A DNA stretch of 64,000 bases from positions 2,735,501-2,799,500 of the forward strand of contig NZ_CP050301.1 in assembly GCF_014189505.1 (NCBI RefSeq), in the 5' to 3' direction. Position 1 is the stretch's first letter. Every line of letters starts with the position of its first letter. This DNA is from Phyllobacterium sp. 628 (GTDB lineage Bacteria; Pseudomonadota; Alphaproteobacteria; Rhizobiales; Rhizobiaceae). This document shows positions 9,591 through 18,699 of this stretch, piece after piece. The notes beneath the pieces are model-generated. The model made no database searches and had not been told where the DNA came from. It saw only the letters and a list, made by a program, of their open reading frames with translations. Position numbers and translations under genes: made by a program.

Positions 9591-10199
9591 ATGATAAAAA
9601 GCATAATTCTTGCGGGCACAACTCTTCTGCTCATGGCAATGGCGGCACAGGCCGGTCCGGCACTTTCAACCACTGTCATGAAAACGGACGGGCGTACATC
9701 ACAGCCTATAGGTCACTACGATTTTTGTCAGACCTATCAGGACGAGTGCCGCATCAGAAGCATCAGCGACACACCTGTCACCCTTACGTCTAAGGTTTGG
9801 GCGCAGATGGTTGAGGTCAACACAAAGGTCAACACCGATATAAAGCCGGAAACAGATATGGAAATCTGGGGCAAGGCTGAAGTGTGGTCCTATCCGACAA
9901 CCGTCGGCGACTGCGAAGACTACGTTCTGCTCAAGCGCAAAATCCTGATGGAACGCGGCATACCCGTCAACTCACTGCTTATCACCGTCGTCCGGCAGAT
10001 GAATGGCGAAGGCCATGCCGTCCTCACCGTGCGCACAGATCGTGGCGACTACATTCTCGATAATCTGGAAGCACGGATCAAGCCATGGAACGACACGCGT
10101 TACGACTACTTGAAGCGTCAATCAACCCATAATACCGGCGCTTGGGTTTCCATTACGGATGACCGGCAGGTTCTGGTAGGCAGCATCGAGACACAGTAA
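9591..10199 (+). CDS. Bacterial transglutaminase-like cysteine peptidase (BTLCP)
   Basis: A 202-residue secreted protein of the BTLCP family (LapG-related). A signal peptide ends near the AQAGPAL region (about residue 23). The catalytic triad is visible: Cys in VGDCEDYVLLK (about residue 105), His in GEGHAVLTVRT (about 143) and Asp in DYILDNLE (about 156). In other bacteria LapG cleaves a large adhesin under c-di-GMP control; rhizobial members often stand alone, as here, so the substrate is unknown. ATG at 9591 has GGGGAGA upstream. Confidence 0.92.
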   Translation: MIKSIILAGTTLLLMAMAAQAGPALSTTVMKTDGRTSQPIGHYDFCQTYQDECRIRSISDTPVTLTSKVWAQMVEVNTKVNTDIKPETDMEIWGKAEVWSYPTTVGDCEDYVLLKRKILMERGIPVNSLLITVVRQMNGEGHAVLTVRTDRGDYILDNLEARIKPWNDTRYDYLKRQSTHNTGAWVSITDDRQVLVGSIETQ

Positions 10200-10227
10200 G
10201 TTCCGGCTGAAAGTTTCTCGCCTCGAT

Positions 10228-10256
10228 AAGGCCAGTCCTGCAAAGGGGCTGGCCTT
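10228..10256. terminator. Terminator-like hairpin between convergent genes
   Basis: AAGGCCAGTCC pairs with GGGCTGGCCTT across a short loop (one wobble pair). It lies between the stop codons of the BTLCP and gamma-carbonic anhydrase-like genes and could serve both. Confidence 0.65.
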
Positions 10257-10274
10257 ATGTGTTAAGGCCGGGGG

Positions 10275-10802
10275 TCAAGCGAGCTCCATGCCACGCATGT
10301 AACGCTTGCCGTTCTCGACATAATGAGCAGCCGAAAGCCGTAGCTGCGCAATCGCGGCCTCGTCCAGCGTTCGTATGACGCGTGCCGGAGATCCGACAAT
10401 CAGCGAATTATCGGGAAACTCCTTGCGCTCCGTTACAAGGGCACCTGCTCCAACGAGTGAATTTCTGCCAATTTTGGCGCCATTGAGAATGATTGCGCCA
10501 ATGCCGATCAACGTATTCTCGCCGATCGTGCAACCGTGGAGCATAGCCCGGTGGCCGATGGTGCAACCTTCACCAATCGTCAAGGGGTAACCCATATCCG
10601 TGTGCATCACGGTGTGTTCCTGAACATTGGTATCACGGCCGATGTGAATCAGCTCATTGTCGCCGCGCAGAACAGACCCGAACCAGATCCCTGCATTCTC
10701 GCCGAGGAAAACCTTGCCGATCAGGGTTGCATCAGGGGCAATCCAATTTGATTTGCGATGTTCAAATGCGGGCGCATGGCCATCGAGCGTGAATATGGGC
10801 AT
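10275..10802 (-). CDS. Gamma-carbonic anhydrase-like / hexapeptide transferase family protein
   Basis: A 175-residue left-handed beta-helix protein of the gamma-CA-like (YrdA/PaaY) group. Many hexapeptide turns are visible (for example [25 protein letters not shown]), with the zinc-ligand histidines in QEHTVMHTD and [12 protein letters not shown] at 10802 is preceded by GGAGGA; the frame continues upstream but has no comparable signal. These proteins form trimers with inter-subunit metal sites; true carbonic anhydrase activity is unproven for most, so the name is kept broad. Confidence 0.9.
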   Translation of the reverse strand: MPIFTLDGHAPAFEHRKSNWIAPDATLIGKVFLGENAGIWFGSVLRGDNELIHIGRDTNVQEHTVMHTDMGYPLTIGEGCTIGHRAMLHGCTIGENTLIGIGAIILNGAKIGRNSLVGAGALVTERKEFPDNSLIVGSPARVIRTLDEAAIAQLRLSAAHYVENGKRYMRGMELA

Positions 10803-10938
10803 AAATCCTCCGGAGATTCTTTGCGTCAGCTTAGCGAACCGGTGAAGGTTTGCGAACAAAAGCTTCACACCCAATTAACCATAATTCAGCACTTGGCGCC
10901 TAATGTAACCCTATCCATAGCAACAGGGTTCGGTACTG

Positions 10939-11664
10939 ATGCAGGCTTCGACACAGCGCGTAGAACCAATCACAGGTTGCCACCTGTTGCAGCGTGCGTT
11001 CTATTGCGTTGTCGCACTGGCTATCATCTCAATTGGGCTCGTACTTGCCGGGCGGTATTTCGGCCATACAATCTCGCTTGGCGGTCATACCGAAGAGACG
11101 ACATTGCATGAAGTCGTCATTGGCAACAGTATCCTTGAATTACCTGCCAATGCGATCCGCTTCCGAAGCCAAAGGCGCGATGGCGTCGCCGAACGTGTTG
11201 ATCTTTATCTGCACTGGCCGGACATGCAAGGGTATCAGCCCGTGTTCATTGGAGATTTCAACGGATCCGGCGATAAGAAGACATTGTTGTTTCTCACCTT
11301 TGAGCCACGCGCGACATCCCGCGATATGTCCGGACGCTATGGCCCGATCTACAGCACACTGACCGATGGTCCTGGCAAAAAAGGCCCATCCGGGCTCACC
11401 GTTCAGAACTTTCGGTCAACCAGCGGTTTTGTGAATGAAGAACTGGTCGTCGCACCTGAAAATACAGGCCGTGTGCCGTTTGTGGCGCGTTGCCTGGATG
11501 AGGCAACCTCCAAATCCAATCTGGCATCCTGCCAGCGGGATATTTTTATCGGTGAGGATTTGCAGCTGACATACCGTTTTCCACGCGAGTTGCTCGCCGA
11601 TTGGCAATCAGTGGATCAAAAGGTTCGGGCCTATGCCGATGGACATCTTAAAACTCTGAAGTGA
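10939..11664 (+). CDS. Conserved hypothetical single-pass membrane protein
   Basis: I do not recognise a named domain. The 241-residue protein has one clear membrane segment at about residues 20-42 (AFYCVVALAIISIGLVLAG) and a mostly beta, probably periplasmic remainder. Two cysteines near the C-terminal third (ARCLDEA and LASCQRD) could form a disulfide. It is transcribed divergently from the gamma-carbonic anhydrase-like gene and is followed by convergent DUF3126. No function is proposed. Confidence 0.75.
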   Translation: MQASTQRVEPITGCHLLQRAFYCVVALAIISIGLVLAGRYFGHTISLGGHTEETTLHEVVIGNSILELPANAIRFRSQRRDGVAERVDLYLHWPDMQGYQPVFIGDFNGSGDKKTLLFLTFEPRATSRDMSGRYGPIYSTLTDGPGKKGPSGLTVQNFRSTSGFVNEELVVAPENTGRVPFVARCLDEATSKSNLASCQRDIFIGEDLQLTYRFPRELLADWQSVDQKVRAYADGHLKTLK

Positions 11665-11708
11665 CGCCAGCAATGCAGGCGGCACTTCCATCTCTCGGAA
11701 TTGATCCG

Positions 11709-11915
11709 TCAGAGATCCATATCGAGAATGGCCATGGAGAAGTTGTAAGACAACTCGCCTTCATCCTCGTCCTTGTAAATCAAACCGAGAAATTCATCGC
11801 CAAGATAGAGTTCAGCTGAGTCGTCCTTACGCGGACGCGCTTTAACCGTGAGTTCCGTGTTTCCGAATGTGCGCTTGAAGTAGCTGTCGAGTTTTTTCAG
11901 TTCTTCGGGTTTCAC
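11709..11915 (-). CDS. DUF3126 family protein
   Basis: A 68-residue acidic protein (MKPEELKKLDSYF...) matching the small alphaproteobacterial DUF3126 family. It has no signal peptide, cysteine or membrane segment. It lies downstream of cysE on the same strand with about 110 bases and a hairpin between them. Function unknown. Confidence 0.85.
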   Translation of the reverse strand: MKPEELKKLDSYFKRTFGNTELTVKARPRKDDSAELYLGDEFLGLIYKDEDEGELSYNFSMAILDMDL

Positions 11916-11968
11916 GCGGTTTCTCCTGTCGAATAGATAATCTGGAAGCGGGCTTGTGGCATGCAGCC

Positions 11969-11990
11969 GTCAGCCCTGTAAAGGGCTGAC
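11969..11990. terminator. Hairpin between cysE and DUF3126 genes
   Basis: GTCAGCCC and GGGCTGAC pair around a six-base loop TGTAAA. On the plus strand a T-containing tail follows, whereas on the strand of cysE no U-tract is seen. It may end cysE transcription or simply protect a 3' end. Confidence 0.45.
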
Positions 11991-12026
11991 TTTGTCATTT
12001 CTGTCTGCTGAGGCCCTTGTTGCGCT

Positions 12027-12851
12027 TCAGTCGAAATTGGTGACGAGTTGGTCCATGGCACGGGACGGTTCCGCGCAGCCGGTTTCGCCAACCACCCGGG
12101 CGGGAACTCCGGCGACAGTGACGTTGTGCGGCACAGGTTTCAAAACCACGGAACCGGAGGCCACTTTTGAGCAATGGCCAATTTCAATATTGCCAAGAAT
12201 ATTGGCACCCGCACCGATGAGAACCCCATGGCGAATCTTTGGATGCCGGTCGCCGGTTTCCTTGCCGGTACCACCAAGCGTCACACCTTGAAGGATCGAA
12301 ACATTGTCTTCGATGAGAGCGGTCATACCAACAACAATACCGGTCGCGTGATCAAAGAATACGCCCTGCCCCATTGGAACGGCCGGGTGAATATCCGTCT
12401 GGAAAACGGAGGAAGAGCGGCTCTGCAAATAGAGTGCGAAATCCTTGCGGCCCTCACTCCACAGCCAGTGTGCAAGCCGGTGCGTCTGGATCGCCTGGAA
12501 ACCTTTGAAATAAAGGATCGGCTCGATGAACCGGGTGCAGGCTGGATCCCGGTCATAGACGGCCTGAATATCGACACGCAGGATTTGCGACCATGACGGG
12601 TTTGCATCCAGCATCGATGTAAATGTCTGACGCAACAGTTCCGACTCAACGTCCGGGTGATCAAGCCGTTGCGAAATGCGATGAATAACCGCCTGCTCAA
12701 GTGATTGGTGGTTGAGAATCGTCGTGTAAAGGAACGTTGCAAGAAGCGGTTCCTGACGGATCGTCTCTTCAGCTTCGGCACGAATGGAAAGCCAGATTGG
12801 ATCCATCTGCTTAACCGATCCGGTTATTTTCATCGGGTTGCTTGCGGACAT
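12027..12851 (-). CDS. cysE: Serine O-acetyltransferase
   Basis: Makes O-acetylserine from serine and acetyl-CoA, committing carbon to cysteine synthesis. The 274-residue product has the alpha-helical N-terminal SATase domain and the C-terminal left-handed beta-helix with FDHATGIVVG, VTLGGTGKETGDRHPKI and IGAGANILGNIEIG, all typical of CysE. The C-terminal tail ends in ...VTNFD; the tail of CysE family proteins is the usual site of interaction with CysK. Convergent or neighbouring genes are unrelated to sulfur metabolism. Confidence 0.96.
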   Translation of the reverse strand: MSASNPMKITGSVKQMDPIWLSIRAEAEETIRQEPLLATFLYTTILNHQSLEQAVIHRISQRLDHPDVESELLRQTFTSMLDANPSWSQILRVDIQAVYDRDPACTRFIEPILYFKGFQAIQTHRLAHWLWSEGRKDFALYLQSRSSSVFQTDIHPAVPMGQGVFFDHATGIVVGMTALIEDNVSILQGVTLGGTGKETGDRHPKIRHGVLIGAGANILGNIEIGHCSKVASGSVVLKPVPHNVTVAGVPARVVGETGCAEPSRAMDQLVTNFD

Positions 12852-12943
12852 TTCCTAACTCCAGGCAATCAGCCAATATTCTTGCTCTATCCCCTAGCAT
12901 ACGGCAAAAATGATTTCTTGACACCTCAAATTCCCGCGCATCA

Positions 12944-13774
12944 ATGGCAAGAAATATTGAAGGTATGATCGATTTGTCTGAATATCACCCAGCACTGCCA
13001 GAAGGACTGCATTTCACGCATTCGGGCTATACCGCTACCATTTTCTTTGACCGGCCTGCCAGAAAAAATGCAATCACGGCATCGATGTGGGCTGCATTGC
13101 CGCAACTGCTTGCATTTCTGGATCAAGAACCCGGTGTCCGCGTGGTGGTTTTTCAGGGGCAAGGCAGTGATTTTTCTGCCGGTGCCGATATCAGCGAGTT
13201 TGAAACTGTCCGAAAAGATGCTGACACCGCGCGAACCTATGAGGCGCAAAATGTCGAAGCGTTTGCAGCTGTTCGTACGTTCTCCAAGCCCACAATAGCG
13301 GCCATACAAGGTATCTGTTTTGGTGGCGCTTTCGGCATAGCGGCAGCCTGCGATCTTCGTCTGGCATCGGACAACGCCAGCTTCTGTGTGCCCGCAGCCA
13401 AATTGGGTCTTGCATATCCCCGTCAGGCCATGAGCGACATTGTTGAAGCAACCAGTCCGCAAATGGCGCGATATCTCACGTTCACTGGTGCTGTCATTGA
13501 TGCCGAAGCAGCTTTCAAAGCCGGGTTTCTGCTCGAGATTACCCGCGGAGAATTGCTGGCCGAGCGCGTTTCTGCGATCTGTGAACAAATGAGCGGCAAT
13601 GCGCCGCTCAGCATCATGGCTTCCAAACGCGCGATCCGCGCTGCAATAACGCTAGAATCCACCGATATCGACCAAGCGAACCGTCTGGGCGATCATACCT
13701 TTGAAAGTGCAGATTATGCCGAAGGCCGCGCTGCCTTCCGGGAAAAACGCAAGCCCAACTTCAACGGCACATAA
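12944..13774 (+). CDS. Enoyl-CoA hydratase/isomerase (crotonase) family protein lacking both usual catalytic Glu
   Basis: A 276-residue crotonase-fold protein with the oxyanion motifs SAGADISEF (about 73-81) and GICFGGAFGIAAACDL (about 120-135). The glutamates that activate water in enoyl-CoA hydratase are not at their usual places: the first (GGGCELA in crotonase) is here GGAFGIA, and the second (QPEI) is VPAAKLG. It therefore probably is not a standard hydratase; isomerase, hydrolase or decarboxylase chemistry is possible. Start is uncertain between ATG 12944 and ATG 12965 (MIDLSEYHP), neither with an ideal ribosome site. Confidence 0.85.
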   Translation: MARNIEGMIDLSEYHPALPEGLHFTHSGYTATIFFDRPARKNAITASMWAALPQLLAFLDQEPGVRVVVFQGQGSDFSAGADISEFETVRKDADTARTYEAQNVEAFAAVRTFSKPTIAAIQGICFGGAFGIAAACDLRLASDNASFCVPAAKLGLAYPRQAMSDIVEATSPQMARYLTFTGAVIDAEAAFKAGFLLEITRGELLAERVSAICEQMSGNAPLSIMASKRAIRAAITLESTDIDQANRLGDHTFESADYAEGRAAFREKRKPNFNGT

Positions 13775-13786
13775 AGCGTAAGGTCC

Positions 13787-14542
13787 TCAAAGCGGGTGCG
13801 CTTTGAGAAATTTAAGAACGGCTTCCTTGAAAACCTTGTCACCCACGGCAAGCATATGATCGCGGTTTGGAATATCGATTGCCTCGCCACGGGGCATCAA
13901 TGCCGCCAGCCGCTGCGGGCTGCCGCCAATATCATCTTTGGTTCCGACTGCGACCAAGGCAGGCTGCGTGATACGCGCCATATTGGCTTCGCTGATTTCT
14001 TCCTTGGAAGTGATCACACAGGCGGCCAGTGCGATTTTATCGCTTTTGGTCTTGTCGGCAAACATGCGGAACATCTTGCCGCGCGGATGCGTCACGCTGT
14101 CCGCATCTTCAGCCAACAGTGCTTCGGCAATCGGATTCCAGTCGCCCGCCCCTTCAACCATACCTATGCCAAGGCCGCCAAATATCACATCATGCACACG
14201 CTTGGGGTGTTCCAAGGCGAGAAATGCGCTGATACGCGCACCCATCGAATAGCCCATGACGTGGGCTTGCGCGATCCCGAGATGATCGAGCAACGCAGCG
14301 GCATCGCCCGCCATGAGTGTCGGCGTGTAAAGCGAGCCGTCATGGGGTTTGTCAGACTGACCGTGACCACGGTTGTCAATCGCGATTGCCCGGTAGCCCG
14401 CTGCCGTCAATGCAGGAACCCAGCCGGGCTGTACCCAATTATAAAAATGCGATGAGGCAAAGCCGTGGATGAGCAGGATCGGTTCTCCCTCGCCTTCATC
14501 GATGTAAGCGAGCTTCAATCCGTCATTCTCAAAAAACTGCAT
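13787..14542 (-). CDS. Alpha/beta-fold hydrolase
   Basis: A 251-residue hydrolase with the oxyanion HGFASSHF, the DNRGHGQSDKP loop, the nucleophile elbow GYSMGA (Ser about residue 98), acid GTKDD (about 203) and the catalytic His in NRDHMLAVG (about 230). All three catalytic residues are present, unlike the hydrolase at 62476. No signal peptide is seen. It is the last gene of a three-gene unit with DUF192 (12 bases apart) and the cold-shock gene. Substrate unknown. Confidence 0.92.
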   Translation of the reverse strand: MQFFENDGLKLAYIDEGEGEPILLIHGFASSHFYNWVQPGWVPALTAAGYRAIAIDNRGHGQSDKPHDGSLYTPTLMAGDAAALLDHLGIAQAHVMGYSMGARISAFLALEHPKRVHDVIFGGLGIGMVEGAGDWNPIAEALLAEDADSVTHPRGKMFRMFADKTKSDKIALAACVITSKEEISEANMARITQPALVAVGTKDDIGGSPQRLAALMPRGEAIDIPNRDHMLAVGDKVFKEAVLKFLKAHPL

Positions 14543-14554
14543 AACGTCCGTGAC

Positions 14555-15067
14555 CTATTTTTTTGCGCACTTGCCGCAAACTGCGGCGATTGCAGGATGG
14601 TGCACCTTGTCGCCAACCGCCAGACCCAACCGCCGGGCCGTACCCGCCTTGACTTCGATAACAAAGCGCGCCGCGCCGCCCGAAGAGATTGTCGCTCGGG
14701 AAAAGGGCACGGCGTTTGCGCGAATAGCGGATACGCGCCCATTATCATCCAGAAAAATCATATCGAGTGCCGATGGTGTATTCTCCATCCACATCGTGAC
14801 CAAGCGGCTTTCCTCAAAGACAAACAACATCGCGCTGTTGTCTTTCAGATCGGTGCGAAACATGAGGCCCCGCTCCCGCTCTTCGTCGGTATCGGCCACT
14901 TCAACCTGAAAAGGCACGTCGCCTCTGGCAGTGTTGAGAACCAGTGGAGTTGCATCAATGGGGAGTTTCATCGGCTGTTGATCCGCCCCGTGCACCATCA
15001 GCGTCGAGGCTATAATGACAAAAAAACCGATCATGAGGGACCGGTATATTTTGATCAAGCTATTCAT
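14555..15067 (-). CDS. DUF192 family exported protein
   Basis: The 170-residue protein begins with a membrane-anchoring or signal segment (LMIGFFVIIASTLMVHGADQ) and then a DUF192 domain (about 45-165), with the hallmark ADTDEERERGLMFRTDL, MWMENTPSALDMIFLDDNGRV and ending AVCGKCAKK. DUF192 proteins are small extracytoplasmic beta proteins of unclear role. It lies 10 bases downstream of the two-domain cold-shock gene and is followed by an alpha/beta hydrolase, an order I believe is usual in Rhizobiales. Confidence 0.93.
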   Translation of the reverse strand: MNSLIKIYRSLMIGFFVIIASTLMVHGADQQPMKLPIDATPLVLNTARGDVPFQVEVADTDEERERGLMFRTDLKDNSAMLFVFEESRLVTMWMENTPSALDMIFLDDNGRVSAIRANAVPFSRATISSGGAARFVIEVKAGTARRLGLAVGDKVHHPAIAAVCGKCAKK

Positions 15068-15077
15068 AAGAGCATCT

Positions 15078-15659
15078 TCAGTGTGACGCCGGCAATTGTG
15101 TGCCGATATCAGGGTGAACTTCAGACGCCATCAGACCCTTGTCGCCATTGCCAAAGCGGATCAGGACAACTTGTCCCGGGCGCAGTTCGGTCAAACCAAA
15201 CCGGCGCAGGGTTTCCATATGAATGAAAATATCCTCGGTGCCTTCGCCGCGCGTCAGGAAACCGAAACCTTTGGTGCGGTTGAACCATTTAACCAGAACG
15301 CGCTCAAGGCCGCTTGATGGCGTGACGGTAACATGCGTGCGTACAGGTGGAAGTTCTGTCGGATGAACAGCCGTGGAATTGTCCATGGAGACAACACGGA
15401 AGCACTGCATGCCGCGTTCGCCCTGCTTGACTTCGCAAACGACACGCGAGCCTTCCAGCGCTGTCTGAAATCCGTCACGGCGCAGACATGTCACATGCAG
15501 AAGAATATCAGGCAAATCAGAGTTGTCAGGGACAACAAAGCCATATCCTTTGGCGACATCGAACCATTTAATCGCACCCGCAACCTCGATCAGATCAAGG
15601 CCGTCGGCTAATTGTTCGTCATCGGGGGAATGCTGGGCTGATACTGGTCTGTCTGACAT
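15078..15659 (-). CDS. Two-domain cold-shock protein
   Basis: The 193-residue protein carries two cold-shock domains: about 27-90 (GAIKWFDVAKGYGFVVPD) and about 120-185 (VLVKWFNRTKGFGFLTRGEGTEDIFIHMETL). Each keeps the RNP1-like K-G-(Y/F)-G-F motif, and the second the D-I-F-I-H RNP2-like motif; in the first domain RNP2 reads DILLHV. It is likely an RNA or single-stranded DNA chaperone. The start has GGAGGGG upstream. It is the first gene of the CSD-DUF192-hydrolase unit. Confidence 0.94.
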   Translation of the reverse strand: MSDRPVSAQHSPDDEQLADGLDLIEVAGAIKWFDVAKGYGFVVPDNSDLPDILLHVTCLRRDGFQTALEGSRVVCEVKQGERGMQCFRVVSMDNSTAVHPTELPPVRTHVTVTPSSGLERVLVKWFNRTKGFGFLTRGEGTEDIFIHMETLRRFGLTELRPGQVVLIRFGNGDKGLMASEVHPDIGTQLPASH

Positions 15660-15924
15660 GAAGCTAGCCCCTCCTCTCCTGAAAGCAACACTGATTCTCT
15701 TGTTTCAGAATAACACCTGTCCGATGGATGAGGGCAAGTATCATCTGACCGCTTTTGTTGAAAAACAGGTGCAAATCTCAAGATTGCTGGATCACCCCCC
15801 GGTCACAAGGTCGTTAATTTGTGGAGCCACCAAAATAGTGTTACCAAAAACATGTAGGCGATCCGCCTGAGCAATCGGATGATTGCCGTCACCTTTCAGC
15901 CACTGACGAACACATCAAAGGGAT

Positions 15925-16368
15925 ATGATGCGCTATCTTCACACAATGGTCCGCGTCCGCGACATCGATGAATCGCTGGATTTTTACTGCAATAAGTTCG
16001 GCCTCGAGGAAATTCGCCGTACCGAAAATGAAAAGGGCCGCTTCACCCTGATCTTTCTGGCTGCGCCTGAAGACAAAGGCCGTGCCATTGCCGAACGGGC
16101 CCCGGAACTGGAACTGACATTCAACTGGGATCCCGAAACCTATACAGGCGGACGCAATTTCGGCCATCTCGCTTATGTCGTCGATAATATCTATGAGACC
16201 TGTCAGAACCTGCAGGACAAGGGCGTGGTCATCAATCGCCCTCCTCGCGACGGCAATATGGCGTTTGTCCGCTCGCCCGACGGAATTTCCATTGAACTCA
16301 TCCAAAAAGGCCCGGCGCTTGCACCGCAAGAGCCTTGGCTCTCAATGCCCAATACCGGCAGCTGGTAA
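15925..16368 (+). CDS. gloA: Lactoylglutathione lyase (glyoxalase I)
   Basis: Converts the hemithioacetal of methylglyoxal and glutathione to S-lactoylglutathione. The 147-residue product shows the two VOC half-folds with metal ligands in RYLHTMVRV (His), LELTFNW (Glu), GHLAYVVD (His) and SIELIQKG (Glu). Length and sequence fit proteobacterial GloA. ATG at 15925 follows AAAGGG; ATG at 15928 is equally possible. It converges with the M48 peptidase gene, only 3 bases apart. Confidence 0.95.
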   Translation: MMRYLHTMVRVRDIDESLDFYCNKFGLEEIRRTENEKGRFTLIFLAAPEDKGRAIAERAPELELTFNWDPETYTGGRNFGHLAYVVDNIYETCQNLQDKGVVINRPPRDGNMAFVRSPDGISIELIQKGPALAPQEPWLSMPNTGSW

Positions 16369-16371
16369 CAT

Positions 16372-17448
16372 TCAGTTCGCCACGCCCGGCGGCGTTCTTG
16401 CCTTCAACTCCTGCGCATAGTCGAGCACCATTTTACGGCGCTCGGGTGTGCCAGGATGGGTCTCCAACATGCTCGTCGGGCTGTGATCGTTCAGCTTGTC
16501 TTCGACGAGAGCAAAAAACCGCGAAATTGCTTCCGGATTGTACCCCGCCTTCGCCATAAGTTCGACGCTGTGACGGTCGGCGGCATTTTCATAGGCGCGT
16601 GAATAGGACAGCGCCAGCAATCCGCCACCCTGCACCAGTATGTCATGCGTGCTGTCGCCAATGTCGCCGCCAATCAGCATGATCAATCCAGCCACGCCTG
16701 CAGCGCGGTAAAGCTGCCGCAGACTGTGATTGAGTTCGACATGGCCGATCTCATGGGCGAGCACACCGAGCAGCATTTCCGTATCGCCATCGGCCAGCTT
16801 AACCAATTCGTCAGTGATAACGACCGTACCATCCGGCAAAGCAAATGCATTGGGTCCAATCAAGCCGCCTTGGCGAAACAGCAGATCGAAATGAGATGCC
16901 CCCAGATCTGATTTGGCCGTTAACCGCGCAAATCCGTCACTCAATTTTGAACGCTCTTCTGCTGAAAGAGCTGTCGTGCTGAAAGTTGTTGTATCCAGCG
17001 TTTGCAAAGCGCCCTTGGACATGAGCTCCGGCACAACCGGAGGCGTTACCAGAACGGCGACTTCGACCAAGGCGGGCACAGCGAAGCGATAAATTGAAAA
17101 AGCGAAGATAAATGTAAGAAAAACAAAGAGTAGCAAGCGCGGATGAACACGCTCCGCCCTATGCACCCATCCCGCGCGGCTACCCCTATTCGAGGCAACC
17201 AACGCATCAATTGCATCATTATCCGCTGTCTCGAAACTGGTCTGGTCGGAAAAAGTCAATCGCCGAGGGATGGAACCAACACGATCACTGATCTCTATTC
17301 CCGCAAACGCGGACGCAGAAAGAACCGTTCCATCCTCGTCAATGGCCGACAACGTATCGTCAGCAAATTTGAGGCTGGCGGCCCTGCCGGCACTGGATCC
17401 TTCGCGATACCAGAGACCTGTAGCGAGCTTTGCCGTATCAGAAGCCAA
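16372..17448 (-). CDS. M48 family metallopeptidase with N-terminal unknown domain and one membrane segment
   Basis: A 358-residue protein. Residues 5-85 form a soluble domain (GLWYREG...) of a type found N-terminal to this M48 group; a membrane segment is near 104-123; the peptidase domain follows with LAHEIGHVELNHS (HExxH) and the third zinc ligand in YENAADRHSVEL. The start is TTG at 17448, overlapping the 3' end of the YjgN-like gene by 11 bases, and no ATG precedes the domain, which suggests translational coupling. The pair may form one membrane complex with the proteolytic site outside the membrane. Substrate unknown. Confidence 0.88.
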   Translation of the reverse strand: MASDTAKLATGLWYREGSSAGRAASLKFADDTLSAIDEDGTVLSASAFAGIEISDRVGSIPRRLTFSDQTSFETADNDAIDALVASNRGSRAGWVHRAERVHPRLLLFVFLTFIFAFSIYRFAVPALVEVAVLVTPPVVPELMSKGALQTLDTTTFSTTALSAEERSKLSDGFARLTAKSDLGASHFDLLFRQGGLIGPNAFALPDGTVVITDELVKLADGDTEMLLGVLAHEIGHVELNHSLRQLYRAAGVAGLIMLIGGDIGDSTHDILVQGGGLLALSYSRAYENAADRHSVELMAKAGYNPEAISRFFALVEDKLNDHSPTSMLETHPGTPERRKMVLDYAQELKARTPPGVAN

Positions 17449-18520
17449 AGTCTATACCTTCGATGTCCATAAACTCCGATCCAACGGCCGAGCCCGAATC
17501 CTTGATGTTCGAGAAGATTTCGCCGACATCGCCATCAAAGACAACAGCAGTATAGTCCGCATGAAAACGCGCCAATCTTACGGCTGCCCATGGGCGCAGA
17601 AGACCCAGGGTTAGAACAGTCACAACCAAATTTGAGATCACGACCCAGGCATAGCTCCAGCGCGGCATGTCGGAATAAAGATAGTGCCGCTCATCGAATG
17701 TGGTGGCACTGAAGCCAACATTTCTGACGCCAGCTGTGTAGAGCAGCCCCAAAACGGCGTAGATCAGCAGAATGGGCACAAACAGAACGTACAGAACCAG
17801 AATGAACGCAATTTCGCCATTCGAAGCTTGTTCCCGCAGTGACGCCAGCCCGGCAGATGCACCTGCAATCAGGATGCCGAAAAGAAGCAGTCCCACAACA
17901 GTAAGCACCGCAGGCAAAACCCAGACGCGGTAGAGAGAGCCAATCGTCGGGTCCGGCGAAAACACTTTACCGCCATAACGCAGATTTCCAAGCGTATAGC
18001 GCAAAGTCCAGCGGCTGGCGAAGGGTGCCAGGATACCCAGCGATACACCGGCTACGATACTGCTCAGGAAAAAAGCCCTCACCGCCCCCCAGTAGCCACC
18101 GACAAAGTCGAAACGAATGTTGCGGTAGCTGGTGACGCGTGCGCTGAAACGCAAGCCGCGTGCAATCAGCCAAGGCATGGCAGCAAGAAAGACCAGCGCC
18201 AGCACCAGACCAACAAGCGGGACAAAATGGAGCAGAGTATTATAGACGATAAGGTAACCGATCACGAGAAGTCGGCCGATCAATATTTGTAAAGGCCGGG
18301 CATGATAATCAAACCGGCCGTCAGCCAGAGCAGTATTTCCGTAGAAATAGCGGTTACGCCGCACCTTGGCCCACGCAGAATAAATGCCGAGTGTAACAAT
18401 CGTCAGAAGTACATTGACAATCCAGATGCCGAAATACTCTTTTGCCGTACCGGAAAAGACGAAACGATGCCCGACCTGTTCAGCCGGACGGCCAAATGCA
18501 GCGTGTGGTGAACCTTCCAT
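17438..18520 (-). CDS. DUF898 (YjgN family) membrane protein
   Basis: A 360-residue polytopic membrane protein with about six hydrophobic segments and the family's repeated pattern: FSGTAKEYFGIWIVNV near the N-terminus, AWAKVRRNRYFYGNTAL, and a second NLVVTVLTLGLLRPWAAVR near 315. These duplicated TLG..AWAxVR motifs define YjgN/DUF898. Transport or envelope roles have been suggested for homologues, none secure. It is the upstream partner of the M48 peptidase gene, overlapping it, and is divergent from pccB. Confidence 0.9.
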   Translation of the reverse strand: MEGSPHAAFGRPAEQVGHRFVFSGTAKEYFGIWIVNVLLTIVTLGIYSAWAKVRRNRYFYGNTALADGRFDYHARPLQILIGRLLVIGYLIVYNTLLHFVPLVGLVLALVFLAAMPWLIARGLRFSARVTSYRNIRFDFVGGYWGAVRAFFLSSIVAGVSLGILAPFASRWTLRYTLGNLRYGGKVFSPDPTIGSLYRVWVLPAVLTVVGLLLFGILIAGASAGLASLREQASNGEIAFILVLYVLFVPILLIYAVLGLLYTAGVRNVGFSATTFDERHYLYSDMPRWSYAWVVISNLVVTVLTLGLLRPWAAVRLARFHADYTAVVFDGDVGEIFSNIKDSGSAVGSEFMDIEGIDFGF

Positions 18521-18699
18521 GTTTCCCCCGAAACAGATTTGTCAAACGTGAACCCAGTTAACCTGCTTAGCTCGACTTTGACCAATTTAGCAATAATCCC
18601 AATGAAATATCGTTCAAGCCAGCACTTGATATCGCTGACAAACGGCTTTCACCCGCCTCTTTGTCCTGATATCAGGAATGACAAAATGAGGAGGATGCC

